Source: Beijerinckiaceae bacterium (lineage in GTDB: Bacteria; Pseudomonadota; Alphaproteobacteria; Rhizobiales; Beijerinckiaceae). Taken from it: a DNA stretch of 64,000 nucleotides. Both the position numbers and the translations under genes were made by a program. Position 1 is the stretch's first letter. Each line of letters starts with the position of its first letter. The notes under the pieces were generated by a model. The model saw only the letters and a program-made list of their open reading frames with translations. It was not told the origin of the DNA and did not search any database. Shown piece by piece: positions 45,901-54,125 of the stretch. The stretch lies in assembly GCA_021324915.1 (NCBI GenBank), contig JAJPIC010000011.1:62001-126000 (forward strand), given 5' to 3'.

Positions 45901-46366
45901 CGAAAGGACCGCGCGGAATTTCCTCGCCGCGCGCGCGAGCGAGTTCGATGAGAGCTGGTCCCTGATCGCCGAGGCGCTCGCCGTGCTCGACGAGCCGTCG
46001 CTTGCCGATCTTTTCGGCGCGCGTGCGCGATCGGAAGTCGCCGTCGCCGGCCGGATTGTGGGACCCGACGGCAAGGAGCACGAAATCAGCGGACAAGTAG
46101 ACCGGCTCGCCGAGACCGAAGATGAGATCATCGTCGCGGATTATAAAACGGGTGCACCCTGCCCGGCCGCGGAGACGCCGCAGGCCTATCTCACGCAAAT
46201 GGCGCTCTATCGGGCAATCCTCGCGCCGCTCTGGCCGGGCAAGCGCCTGCGCCTATTGCTCATCTGGACGGCGGGGCCGAATGTGGTGGAGCTCGCCGAC
46301 GATCTCCTGGACGCCGCCTTGCGTTCATTTTGGGACGAGGTTCATGTCCGAAGCGCGGCGCTCTGA
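42914..46366 (+). CDS. addA: Double-strand break repair helicase AddA
   Basis: UvrD-type helicase-nuclease subunit of AddAB, 1150 residues. It has Walker A SANAGSGKTHVLAHR near residue 30, the DEAQDTSPAQW motif II, motif V/VI regions VMTVHAAKGLEAKIV and LLYVAMTRAEERLYIAG, and a C-terminal RecB-family nuclease domain with GQVDRLAETEDEIIVADYKTG-type residues (D..DYK). Start coupling to addB by ATGA fixes the N-terminus. trxA follows, as in other Rhizobiales. Confidence 0.94.
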   Translation: MIVAPHVRAPQIKASNPGLSVWVSANAGSGKTHVLAHRVLRLLLGRVPPSKILCLTFTKAAAANMAAKIFAALAHWTELADAELREEIRATGAPDPSSDELAFARRLFARTVDTPGGLKVHTIHGFCERLLHLFPFEANVPARFEVADEIGEAELLGEARRQVLAERTGALAEALKRLSAETSQEDFTRLMAEATAHRALLHHFRAESAAADLGAALDLAPGTTLGEVEAEMIEGGIDPARWPAFADFLEGGSKSDGENAALLRAAACAYDPRGAAAMSDAARQSCLSPYLEFFFTAEGEGETRKSLATNRLRDKRPDLVGELCREQARLEVLRERRKAAACLEKSLALMTILAEIFKRYEQMKGARGLLDFDDLIARTQGLLARSDARWVLFKLDCGIDHILVDEAQDTSPAQWKILEALADEFFAGAGSRSYPRTFFAVGDEKQSIFSFQGAAPWMFHEMRRRFEKTQDFEHVMLKASFRSVPIVLEMVDRVFSRTEHQRGLVGDDVWMSHESLKKDLPGLIEFWPPLTVEERADPRDWRLPLDLLDESDPAAILADRVARKIAALIAPSAGEYVHDAHGLRPVRAGDILVLVRTRGAFFDAVIRALKQHDVPVAGADRLALLDHIAVMDLVAVGRVALLPQDDLTLASVLKSPLIGLDDEDLMAIAPQRVGSLFDALAASGSEKHKSAYATVQRWRARASASPFVFYARLLSEDGGRRAMEARLGPEACDAMDEFLRLALRTEKEGIHSLPNFLAELEDIDLSIKRDMETGGDCVRVMTVHAAKGLEAKIVFLPDTCSVPDGRHDPKIHVLHGPGGAPVLAWSARKDSDPRSVATARARARAEAEDEHRRLLYVAMTRAEERLYIAGCYGRHPPGDLAWLKMIENTLGEDFVSVPAFWGETETIRRRQKEVDVALPAIIAEPRGAPTALPDFLTRPPPPEPVLLPPLKPSTALAAADSTKDTNIRPLPRAALERGRLMHVLLQYLPDVAPDARERTARNFLAARASEFDESWSLIAEALAVLDEPSLADLFGARARSEVAVAGRIVGPDGKEHEISGQVDRLAETEDEIIVADYKTGAPCPAAETPQAYLTQMALYRAILAPLWPGKRLRLLLIWTAGPNVVELADDLLDAALRSFWDEVHVRSAAL

Positions 46367-46377
46367 AGAGCTTGCGT

Positions 46378-46451
46378 CATTGCGAGGAGCCCGAAAGCGA
46401 CATGGCAATTCGGGCATAGGCGCTGGATTGCTTCGCTCCGCTCGCAATATG
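46378..46451. repeat. ATTGCGAG/CTCGCAAT intergenic palindrome
   Basis: Outer arms ATTGCGAG (46379-46386) and CTCGCAAT (46441-46448) enclose GGATTGCTTCGCTCCG, a signature of a widespread repeat in Rhizobiales and other Alphaproteobacteria. It lies 12 bp after the addA stop. It is the only copy of this type seen in the window. Confidence 0.7.
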
Positions 46452-46598
46452 CTGGCCGGGCCGCTCGTGAGCTTCAACGCCTAGCAAGGCTTCGGATCTT
46501 CCCTCCCCGGCTTTGGCTTGACGTGCCCTGCCCCCCTTCCTACCTTGAGGTTGGAGAAGCCGCGAGATTCTCGCGCGGCAGGGATCGAGAGGCACCCT

Positions 46599-46919
46599 AT
46601 GGCCACTGTGAAAGTCACCGATGCGACGTTCAAGCAGGAAGTCGAGGGCGCGGATGTGCCCGTGGTCGTGGATTTTTGGGCCGAATGGTGTGGCCCTTGT
46701 AAGATGATCGGTCCCTCGCTCGAAGAAATTGCCGAGGAACTGAAAGGGCAAGTGACGATCGCCAAGCTCAACGTCGACGAGAACCCGGGCGTTGCGGGCG
46801 CTTTCGGCATTCGCAGCATTCCGACCTTGCTTTTATTCAAGAACGGCAAGATGGCCTCTTCCAAGATCGGCGCCGCGCCGAAAGGCGAATTGAAGAAATG
46901 GATCGCCGCCGCGCTCTGA
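46599..46919 (+). CDS. trxA: Thioredoxin
   Basis: A 106-residue cytoplasmic thioredoxin with the active site AEWCGPCKM, the buried aspartate in VVVDFWA, and cis-proline in RSIPTLLLF. The ATG at 46599 gives the standard length. It is followed by a clear intrinsic terminator, so it is either monocistronic or the last gene after addBA. Confidence 0.96.
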   Translation: MATVKVTDATFKQEVEGADVPVVVDFWAEWCGPCKMIGPSLEEIAEELKGQVTIAKLNVDENPGVAGAFGIRSIPTLLLFKNGKMASSKIGAAPKGELKKWIAAAL

Positions 46920-46946
46920 CGCCGAGCGGGGAATTTCGAGCTTGGC

Positions 46947-46975
46947 AAAGGACCTCGCGAGAGGTCCTTTTGTTT
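46947..46975 (+). terminator. Intrinsic terminator after trxA
   Basis: A 10-bp perfect stem AAAGGACCTC / GAGGTCCTTT (46947-46956 and 46961-46970) with a GCGA loop is followed by TGTTT. It sits 27 bp past the trxA stop. Confidence 0.9.
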
Positions 46976-46986
46976 AACGCAAACCC

Positions 46987-47613
46987 ATGAGCTACGCGGT
47001 CAAGGAGATTTATCGAACGTTGCAGGGCGAAGGCGCGCAAAGCGGCCGCCCGGCCGTCTTCTGCCGCTTTGCCGGCTGCAATCTCTGGTCGGGCCGCGAA
47101 GAGGATCGCGCGAAGGCGACCTGCTCGTTCTGTGATACGGATTTCGTCGGCACGGACGGGTCGGGGGGCGGAAAATTCGAAGATGCCGATGCGCTCGCCG
47201 CGGCAATCGCACGCGAATGGGACGGGAGCCGCGGCTTCGTCGTCTTCACCGGTGGCGAGCCGCTGTTGCAGCTTGACGCCGCGCTCGTCGAAGCCTTGCA
47301 TGCGCGCAATTTTGCCTGCGCGGTCGAAACGAACGGCACGCTCACGCCGCCGGCCGGGCTCGACTGGATCTGCGTCAGCCCGAAAGCGGGTGCGACCCTC
47401 GTCCTGCGCGCCGGCGATGAATTGAAGCTGGTCTTCCCTCAGGAGGGGATCCACCCCGAGACATTCGAAGCGCTTGCCTTCGACCATTTCTTCCTGCAAC
47501 CGATGGACGGACCGGATCGCGCCGCCAATACGAAGGCTGCGATCGCCTATTGCTTGGCCCATCCGCGCTGGCGCCTCAGCCTTCAGACTCACAAGCTCAT
47601 CGGTTTGCCTTAA
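46987..47613 (+). CDS. queE: 7-carboxy-7-deazaguanine synthase
   Basis: Radical-SAM enzyme that converts carboxytetrahydropterin to CDG in queuosine/preQ0 synthesis. The iron-sulfur ligands follow the QueE-specific CX14CX2C spacing: C31, C46 and C49. The SAM-binding VFTGGEPLLQ and the substrate-site QGEG near the N-terminus are present. The start lies only 17 bp after the trxA terminator hairpin; queD follows 2 bp after its stop. Confidence 0.94.
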   Translation: MSYAVKEIYRTLQGEGAQSGRPAVFCRFAGCNLWSGREEDRAKATCSFCDTDFVGTDGSGGGKFEDADALAAAIAREWDGSRGFVVFTGGEPLLQLDAALVEALHARNFACAVETNGTLTPPAGLDWICVSPKAGATLVLRAGDELKLVFPQEGIHPETFEALAFDHFFLQPMDGPDRAANTKAAIAYCLAHPRWRLSLQTHKLIGLP

Positions 47614-47615
47614 AG

Positions 47616-47972
47616 ATGAAAATCACCCAGGCCTTTTCCTTCGAAGCCGCGCATTTCCTTCCGAACGTGCCTGCGACGCACCGCTGCCGCGCCATGCACG
47701 GCCATTCCTATCGCGTGGAACTCACGCTCGAAGGCGCGGTCGATCCGCATACGGGATTCGTGGTCGATTTCTTCGCCGTCGAACAGGCGGTCGAGCCCTT
47801 ACGCGCTGTTCTCGACCATCATTGCCTCAACGAGATCGCCGGGCTCGAAAATCCGACCGCGGAGAATATCGCAATCTTCATCTATGAGCGGATCAAGAAG
47901 GCGCTGCCGCAGCTCGTCTCGGTCATCGTGCATGAGACGAAGGATTCGCGCGCCGAATATAGCGGGAGGTGA
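47616..47972 (+). CDS. queD: 6-carboxytetrahydropterin synthase QueD
   Basis: A 118-residue enzyme of the 6-pyruvoyl-tetrahydropterin synthase fold that makes CPH4 for QueE. Zinc histidines lie in FEAAHFLP and MHGHSY, with the catalytic cysteine in THRCRAMHG and the C-terminal VIVHETKDSRAEY. It forms a two-gene operon with queE; queC is not adjacent. Confidence 0.94.
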   Translation: MKITQAFSFEAAHFLPNVPATHRCRAMHGHSYRVELTLEGAVDPHTGFVVDFFAVEQAVEPLRAVLDHHCLNEIAGLENPTAENIAIFIYERIKKALPQLVSVIVHETKDSRAEYSGR

Positions 47973-47977
47973 TTAGC

Positions 47978-48199
47978 TCACAGATCGACTTCTCGGCCGA
48001 GATCGCGGTTGCGATCGAGGTCGATCCCGTCAAGCGGCGCGGCCGCCAGCAGGGCTTTCAGACTCACCTTGCAGGGCTCGGCGAAGCGCTGTCGGAGAAG
48101 CTTGCGTGCCTCGGCCTGACGCGAGGGGTCGGACAAGGCAGAGGCGACACGGCGAACGAGGCCGGCATCTTCCTTGCGGACACTGACCTCGACCCGCAC
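47978..48199 (-). CDS. Small antitoxin-like protein, orphan
   Basis: A 73-residue protein with the pattern VEVSVRKEDAGLVRRVASAL ... SLKALLAAAPLDGIDL and a charged tail. I recall similar proteins encoded next to PIN-domain toxins in Alphaproteobacteria; this is from memory, not verified. A GTG start at 48199 follows AAGGAG. The frame stays open for about 25 codons upstream with plausible residues but no ATG, so the start may be damaged. No toxin gene follows; queD is convergent 5 bp away. Confidence 0.5.
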   Translation of the reverse strand: MRVEVSVRKEDAGLVRRVASALSDPSRQAEARKLLRQRFAEPCKVSLKALLAAAPLDGIDLDRNRDLGREVDL

Positions 48200-48333
48200 G
48201 AAACCCTGGCGCTCCTTGCGTGCACGGTGAATTGCGACAGAGGACTTTCGTTTGCTGGCTATTCCTACCTACCGGTTCCGGAAATGTTACCGGAAACCAC
48301 GGGCGCGCAACCGGTCGACAATGTCATCGCGCC

Positions 48334-49128
48334 TTACGCAATCGAATCGACGACGCCGCCATCGACGCGCAGCGCGGCACCGGTCGTCGCCGAAGCCTCC
48401 GGCGAGGCGACATAGACCACCATATTCGCGACTTCCTCGACGCTCGCCGCGCGTTTGATGATCGAGCTCGGCCGGTGCGCGAGGACAAAAGCCTTGGCCG
48501 TCTCCTCGATCGTCTTGCCCTTCTCCCCCGACCCATGCTGCAGCATGTCGACGACCCCGTCCGAGAGCGTGGGGCCAGGCAGGACGGCATTGACCGTAAC
48601 GCCAGTGCCGGCGAGCCGCTTGGCGAGCCCGCGGGAGATCGAAAGCTGCGCCGTCTTGGTGAATCCGTAATGGATCATGTCCGCCGGAATGTTGAGGCCC
48701 GATTCCGAAGAGATGAAAATCACGCGGCCCCAATTGCGGTCGATCATCGCCGGCAGATAGATGCGCGACAGCCGCACGCCCGACATGACATTGACTTCGA
48801 AGAACCGCGTCCATTCCTTATCCGGGACATCGAAGAAATCCTGCGGGCCGAAAATCCCGACATTATTGACCAGAATGTCGACGGCAGGCACGGCATCGGC
48901 GAGGGCGTCGCAGCCGGCGGCCGTGCCGAGGTCGGCGGCCACCCCTTTGACCCGCGCCTTGGGCGCGTCCTTCTTCAGAGCGGCGATGGCCTCCTCGACC
49001 GCAACTTGCGTGCGACCGTTTACCGTGACGTCCGCACCCGATAAGGCGAGACCCTTGGCGATCGCGAAGCCAATGCCGCGCGTCGAACCGGTGACGAGGG
49101 CGGTTTTGCCGGAAAGGTCGATGATCAT
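48334..49128 (-). CDS. Short-chain dehydrogenase/reductase
   Basis: A 264-residue classical SDR oxidoreductase with cofactor motif TGSTRGIG (13-20), NNVG (88-91), active-site serine near 141 (ISSESG) and Y154/K158 (YGFTK). VNGRT after strand 2 suggests NADP preference. Substrate unknown; no neighbours point to a pathway. The ATG at 49128 follows AAGGAAG and gives the standard SDR N-terminus MIIDLSGKTALVTG. Confidence 0.88.
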   Translation of the reverse strand: MIIDLSGKTALVTGSTRGIGFAIAKGLALSGADVTVNGRTQVAVEEAIAALKKDAPKARVKGVAADLGTAAGCDALADAVPAVDILVNNVGIFGPQDFFDVPDKEWTRFFEVNVMSGVRLSRIYLPAMIDRNWGRVIFISSESGLNIPADMIHYGFTKTAQLSISRGLAKRLAGTGVTVNAVLPGPTLSDGVVDMLQHGSGEKGKTIEETAKAFVLAHRPSSIIKRAASVEEVANMVVYVASPEASATTGAALRVDGGVVDSIA

Positions 49129-49256
49129 GGGACTTCCTTGGTCGATAGAGCTGCGCCGAGACATTGGTCCTGCGCCCGCGAAAGTCGAGACGCGCGAAAT
49201 GCCGCGCTTGCGCCAAAGCCTGTCGCCTCCCGCCGCGCTCGTATAGATTAAGGGGC

Positions 49257-50693
49257 ATGAACGAGACGAGCGATATGGATCCGCTGCAGGGGCTTGCCAC
49301 CCTGCCTGTGTTTTTCGATCTCGCCGGCCGGCGCGCCCTTGTCGCCGGTGGAGCGAAGCCGGCTGCCTGGAAGGCGGAACTTCTGCAGGCGACAGGCGCC
49401 CGCGTCGATGTTTACGCGCCGTCGCCGTCTTCTGAATTGAGGGCGCTCGCGGCTCGCGCTCCCGCAATCCGTCTGGTCGAACGCGCCTGGAGCGAAGCCG
49501 ATTTCGAAGATGCCGCGATTGCCGTCGGCGATTTCGAATCGCTCGCCGAAGCCGCCGAATTCCGGCAGGCGGCGCGCCGCGCCCGCGTGCCGGTCAACGT
49601 CGTCGACAAACCGGAATTCAGCGATTTCCAATTCGGCACCATCCTCGATCGCTCGCCGCTCGTCATCGCCATTTCGACCAAGGGTGCGGCGCCGGTTTTC
49701 GCGCTTGCCCTGCGTGGCCGCCTGGAAGGCCTGCTGCCGGAGACGATGAAGCTCTGGGCGCAAGCCGCGCAGAATTGGCGGGCAAAAGTGAAGGCGGATC
49801 TTGCCCCGACCGATCGGCGCCGTTTCTGGGAATATTTCGTCGCGCGCGCTCTCGGCATGCGCCCGCCGCAGGCAAAAGATTATGACGAAATCCGCGCGCT
49901 CGCCGCCCGCCCGGGCGTTGAAACAAAAGGCTCCGTCGCCCTCGTCGGGGCGGGGCCTGGCGATCCCGAGCTGATCACTTTGAAAGGCTTGCGCGTACTT
50001 CAGGCGGCAGACGCCGTTCTCTATGATGATCTCGTCTCGCCTGGCGTCGTCGAAATGGCGCGGCGCGAAGCACTCAAGATCCGCGTCGGCAAGCGCGGCT
50101 ATCAGCCATCCTGCCGGCAGGATGAAATCGTCACCCGGCTCATTGCGCTCGCCAAAGAGGGCAAGAAGGTCGTCCGTCTCAAGGGCGGCGATCCTTCGAT
50201 CTTCGGGCGCGCCAATGAGGAGATCGCTGCACTTTCTGCAGCGGGAATTGAAGTGACGATCGTGCCCGGCGTCACGGCGGCCTTGGGCGCGGCGGCCTCG
50301 CTCAAATTGTCGCTCACCGAGCGCGACCGGGCACGGCGGCTCCAATTCATCACCGCACATGCGCAAAACGGGCGTTTGCCGCAGGACCTCGACTGGTCGG
50401 CGATCTGCGATCCTTCCGCCGCGACTGCGGTCTATATGGGCGTGCGGACTTTGCCGGATCTGGCGAAACGTCTGCTCGAACATGGTATCGATCCGCGCAC
50501 GCCGGCTCTTCTTGTCGAAAGCGCGACATGGCCGAACGAGCGGCTCATCCGCGGCACGATCGCGAGCCTTGCCGATGAAGTCGCCGCCGCGAAACCGCAC
50601 GGCCCCTGTCTCGTTCTGATCGGCCAGGTCTTCGCCGAGGTTGCGCGCGCGGAAACTGCCAAAGCCGAGATTGAGACTCCGATTCCGCCGTGA
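49257..50693 (+). CDS. cysG: Siroheme synthase CysG
   Basis: Trifunctional fusion: N-terminal precorrin-2 dehydrogenase/ferrochelatase (about 10-215, with GGAKPAAWKAELL and VNVVDKPE) and C-terminal uroporphyrinogen-III C-methyltransferase (about 225-465, with VGAGPGDPELITLKG, VRLKGGDPSIFGR and VPGVTAALGAAA). It makes sirohaem for sulfite and nitrite reductases. The nucleotide-binding loop is GGA rather than the GGG of E. coli CysG. The 478 residues are normal. No cys or nit genes are adjacent. Confidence 0.93.
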   Translation: MNETSDMDPLQGLATLPVFFDLAGRRALVAGGAKPAAWKAELLQATGARVDVYAPSPSSELRALAARAPAIRLVERAWSEADFEDAAIAVGDFESLAEAAEFRQAARRARVPVNVVDKPEFSDFQFGTILDRSPLVIAISTKGAAPVFALALRGRLEGLLPETMKLWAQAAQNWRAKVKADLAPTDRRRFWEYFVARALGMRPPQAKDYDEIRALAARPGVETKGSVALVGAGPGDPELITLKGLRVLQAADAVLYDDLVSPGVVEMARREALKIRVGKRGYQPSCRQDEIVTRLIALAKEGKKVVRLKGGDPSIFGRANEEIAALSAAGIEVTIVPGVTAALGAAASLKLSLTERDRARRLQFITAHAQNGRLPQDLDWSAICDPSAATAVYMGVRTLPDLAKRLLEHGIDPRTPALLVESATWPNERLIRGTIASLADEVAAAKPHGPCLVLIGQVFAEVARAETAKAEIETPIPP

Positions 50694-50795
50694 CCTTCGC
50701 GATCCACTCGAGAAAAGGCGCGCGATCGGGCCATATCGGCCCTTGTCACGGAACTCCCCTATAAAGCCGGCGTTGTGACCCGCAACGGAGCGGGC

Positions 50796-51686
50796 ATGGC
50801 TCGGCGCGACGCGATTGCATTCTTCTTAATCGCCGCTTGTGTGATCGTCGTCGCGGTCGCCTTTGGCGCCGCCTCGATGGTCGACGTCGTGCAGCGCGCG
50901 CACGCACACGATCCCGGCTACGTCGGCTTGCCCGTCGACTGGCAGCTCAATTTCCATCGCCCGAACTCCGTCTTTCAGCGCGGCCTCTACGACTTCCACA
51001 ATCTTCTTCTCGGGATCGATATCGCGATCTGCTCCTTCGTCGCGATCCTGATCATTTTCGCGGTCTGGCGCTTCCGCCGCTCGCGCAATCCCGCTCCGAC
51101 GCCGCTCACCCACAATACCCCGCTCGAAATCGCCTGGACTGTTCTGCCGGTGATGGTCCTGATCGCGATCGCCATCCCGTCATTCGAATTGCTTTACTCC
51201 TATAACGTCGTGCCGAAGGCCGATCTCGTGGTCAAGGTCATCGGCCACCAATGGTTTTGGGAATATCAATATCCCGACAAGGGCAATATCGACATCCAGA
51301 GCATGACCGTTCCGGACGATCAATTGAAGCCGGAGCAGAAAGCCGACCGGATTTTCCTTGTCGACCATTATGCCGTTCTGCCGGTCGATACGAACGTGCT
51401 CTTTCAAGTGACGAGCGGCGACGTCGTTCATTCCTTCCTGGTTTCGACGCTCGGGCTGCAGAAATACGCCGTGCCGGGACGAATCAACGAAATCTGGACG
51501 CACATCGACCGCGAGGGAACATTTTACGGTCAATGTTCGCAGATCTGCGGCCTCGAGCACGCCTATATGCCGGTCGGAATCCGCGTCGTCTCGAAGCCGG
51601 ATTTCGACGCCTGGGTCAAAGCCCAGCAACAGAACAAGTCGGCACGCGCCCGAGGTGAAACCGCGACGGTCCTTTCAGCGAGGTGA
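50796..51686 (+). CDS. ctaC: Cytochrome c oxidase subunit II
   Basis: Two N-terminal membrane spans (about 6-27 and 72-95, plus a further one near 115-137) precede the periplasmic cupredoxin domain. The CuA ligands are visible: H in GDVVHSFL and C..C..H..M in [14 protein letters not shown]. The tryptophan cluster [10 protein letters not shown] is conserved. The ATG at 50796 is preferred on its CGGAG site; a GTG at 50775 would add seven residues. ctaD overlaps or abuts its end. Confidence 0.93.
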   Translation: MARRDAIAFFLIAACVIVVAVAFGAASMVDVVQRAHAHDPGYVGLPVDWQLNFHRPNSVFQRGLYDFHNLLLGIDIAICSFVAILIIFAVWRFRRSRNPAPTPLTHNTPLEIAWTVLPVMVLIAIAIPSFELLYSYNVVPKADLVVKVIGHQWFWEYQYPDKGNIDIQSMTVPDDQLKPEQKADRIFLVDHYAVLPVDTNVLFQVTSGDVVHSFLVSTLGLQKYAVPGRINEIWTHIDREGTFYGQCSQICGLEHAYMPVGIRVVSKPDFDAWVKAQQQNKSARARGETATVLSAR

Positions 51687-51688
51687 CG

Positions 51689-53296
51689 ATGAGCGATACC
51701 CTACATGCCGCGCATCATGAAGGGAGCCCTTCCTTTTTCAGGCGCTGGCTTGCAGCGACCAATCACAAGGACATTGGCACACTCTATCTCTGGCTATCGA
51801 CATTTGCCGGCATCTTCGCCGTTACGCTCTCGATCATTATGCGGATCGAGCTGCAATCTCCCGGGGCGCATTTCTTGCGCGATTCGAGCGGCATGGCGGA
51901 AGGCCAAGTCTATAATGTCATCGTCACCGTGCACGGCCTTTTGATGATGTTCTTCGTCATCATCCCCGCGATGTTCGGTGGCTTCGGCAATTATTTCGTA
52001 CCTCTGATGATCGGCGCGCCGGATATGGCGTTTCCGCGGCTCAACAACCTGAGCTTCTGGATGTTCGCCATGGGGCTGACCCTGCTTACGCTTTCGCTCT
52101 TCATGGGTCAGGGCCCCGGCACCGGTTGGACCCTTTACCCACCCCTCTCCGGACCGGTCGATCATCCGGATGCTTCCGTCGACTTCGCGATTCTGTCGCT
52201 GCATTTTTCCGGCGCATCTTCGATTCTCGCCTCGATCAACTTCATCACGACCATATTCAACATGCGCGCGCCGGGCATGACCTTGCACAAGATGCCGCTC
52301 TTCTGCTGGGCTATTCTCTGCACCGCCTTCATGATGGTCCTTTCGCTGCCGGTTCTTGCCGGCGCGATCACAATGCTGCTCACCGACCGGAACTTCGGCA
52401 CCGCGTTCTTCGATCCGGCGCATGGCGGCGATCCCATTCTCTTCCAGCATTTGTTCTGGTTCTTCGGCCATCCGGAAGTCTACATGATGATCCTGCCGGC
52501 TTTCGGCGTCATCAGCCAGGTCATCGCGACCTTCAGCGGCAAGCCGATCTTCGGTTATCTCGGAATGGTCTATGCGCTCGTTGCGATCACGGCGATCAGC
52601 TTCGTCGTCTGGGCGCACCACATGTTCGTCACCGGGATTTCGCTCCCGACGCAGGCCTATTTCTCGTTCGCGACCATGGTCATCGCCGTTCCGACCGGCA
52701 TCAAGGTCTTCTCGTGGATCGCGACCATGTGGGGCGGATCGATCGATCTCAAAACACCCATGCTTTGGGCGATCGGCTTCATTTTCGTCTTCACGATCGG
52801 GGGCGTCACCGGCGTCAATCTGGCGAGCACGAGCTTCGACGTCGTCGCCAACAATACCTATTACGTTGTCGCTCATTTCCACTACGTGATGTCGCTCGGC
52901 GCCGCCTTCGGCCTCTTCGCCGGCCTTTATTATTGGATCGGCAAGATGAGCGGACGCCAATATCCGGAATGGGCCGGCAAGGTTCACTTCTGGGGCACGT
53001 TCGTCGCCGTCAATCTGACGTTCTTCCCCATGCACATGCTGGGCGCGGCCGGCATGCCGCGGCGCGTGATCGATTATCCGCAAGCATTCGCCGGCTGGAA
53101 TCTCGTCTCCTCGATCGGCGCTTATCTTGGCGGCGCGTTCTTTCTTTGGGGCCTCGGCGTCTTCGCCTATACTTTGTTCGCTGGCCGCCGACTCGCGGCA
53201 GCGAATTATTGGGGACCAGGCGCAACGACCCTCGAATGGAGCGTCGCAACACCCCCGCCGCATCACACGTATGAAACTCTGCCGCGCGTGACGTGA
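51689..53296 (+). CDS. ctaD: Cytochrome c oxidase subunit I
   Basis: Catalytic core of an aa3-type oxidase, 535 residues with twelve membrane spans. It has GHPEVY (261-265 region: H261 CuB ligand cross-linked to Y265), the CuB histidine pair in WAHHMF, and the haem ligands in VAHFHYV; the E of GHPEV marks an A1-type D channel. The ATG at 51689 follows GAGGTGAC; a GTG at 51683 overlaps the ctaC stop. ctaB, ctaG and ctaE do not follow. Confidence 0.95.
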   Translation: MSDTLHAAHHEGSPSFFRRWLAATNHKDIGTLYLWLSTFAGIFAVTLSIIMRIELQSPGAHFLRDSSGMAEGQVYNVIVTVHGLLMMFFVIIPAMFGGFGNYFVPLMIGAPDMAFPRLNNLSFWMFAMGLTLLTLSLFMGQGPGTGWTLYPPLSGPVDHPDASVDFAILSLHFSGASSILASINFITTIFNMRAPGMTLHKMPLFCWAILCTAFMMVLSLPVLAGAITMLLTDRNFGTAFFDPAHGGDPILFQHLFWFFGHPEVYMMILPAFGVISQVIATFSGKPIFGYLGMVYALVAITAISFVVWAHHMFVTGISLPTQAYFSFATMVIAVPTGIKVFSWIATMWGGSIDLKTPMLWAIGFIFVFTIGGVTGVNLASTSFDVVANNTYYVVAHFHYVMSLGAAFGLFAGLYYWIGKMSGRQYPEWAGKVHFWGTFVAVNLTFFPMHMLGAAGMPRRVIDYPQAFAGWNLVSSIGAYLGGAFFLWGLGVFAYTLFAGRRLAAANYWGPGATTLEWSVATPPPHHTYETLPRVT

Positions 53297-53318
53297 GGAG
53301 CGCGAGCGCGAAAAGCCA

Positions 53319-54067
53319 TCAATGGAATGGCGGATCAGGCGGCCAAGGCCTGTCTCTCAATGCCGCAACGGCGTCCGCGATGTCGCGCGCGGCGGCAAGA
53401 TGGGTGGGATTGGCGACGTTGAAAGGTCCGGTTGTCGCCGCCATCAGGAGGCCGCCATCGGGCTGCCTCTCCACGACAATATTTTGCGGCGGATGGATCA
53501 GATTCGCTATGCGCGGGCCCGCGTAAGAAATCCAGGCAAGCTCGAAAAGTGGGCCTCGTTTTTTCTGCCAGAGGCCCGGAGATTCGGAGAAATAGGCGCT
53601 GTACCACAAGGCATTGAAACATTCTGCCAAGGCAATGACCGCCTGTTGATGAGCGAATAAGTCACAACCCGCGGATCGGGAATAACGTTGTAGAGAGTCC
53701 CGAGCTGTACATCGTTTCGACAGGAGGGATTATGCCAGGAGGCTCCTGCGTTCATATCCAGCATGAAACCGCGTGCCGACCGCTCATCCACATTGAAGTT
53801 TGTCACGGAATAGCGATAGCCTAAGTCCGGTACGGGAGCACCAGTCACGTCGCTGCGTCTGACGGTTTGCGCAATTGCCTTCGCCAAGATTTCAGGATTC
53901 TGTTCGAGCGGTACATTCGTCGTCTCACTCCTCCAGTCATACCAATGGGCGAAGACAGGATCGATCGTTGCAAGCCGGCTCGTCAACCGGAGGAAGCGTC
54001 GTGCTAAAGCTTCCGGCGTTTCCGCGCGCGGTTCCCAAATGGCAGTGATACTGCAAGCGTAGCTCAT
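53319..54067 (-). pseudogene. Frameshifted Imm52-like immunity protein gene
   Basis: From the ATG at 54067 the frame reads MSYACSITAIWEPRAETPEA onward for about 140 residues to VVTYSLI near 53652. The same protein then continues in the next frame as QQAVIALAECFNALWYSAYF to the stop at 53319. A single-base indel around 53650 accounts for the break. The IWEPR..TPE..A.RFLRL..RL start resembles immunity protein 52 (Imm52) of polymorphic toxin systems; that match is from memory. No toxin gene is adjacent, so it would be an orphan. Confidence 0.6.
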
Positions 54068-54125
54068 CGGCGCCACTTCCGCGGGGTACTCAGAAGACCG
54101 CCGCACCCCGAGGAAAATGCCTGAA

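Noticed and set aside
47969-48415. Plus-strand open frame overlapping the end of queD and the antitoxin-like gene
   Set aside because: The translation has no motif, runs through repeat-like sequence and opposes a frame with better coding character.
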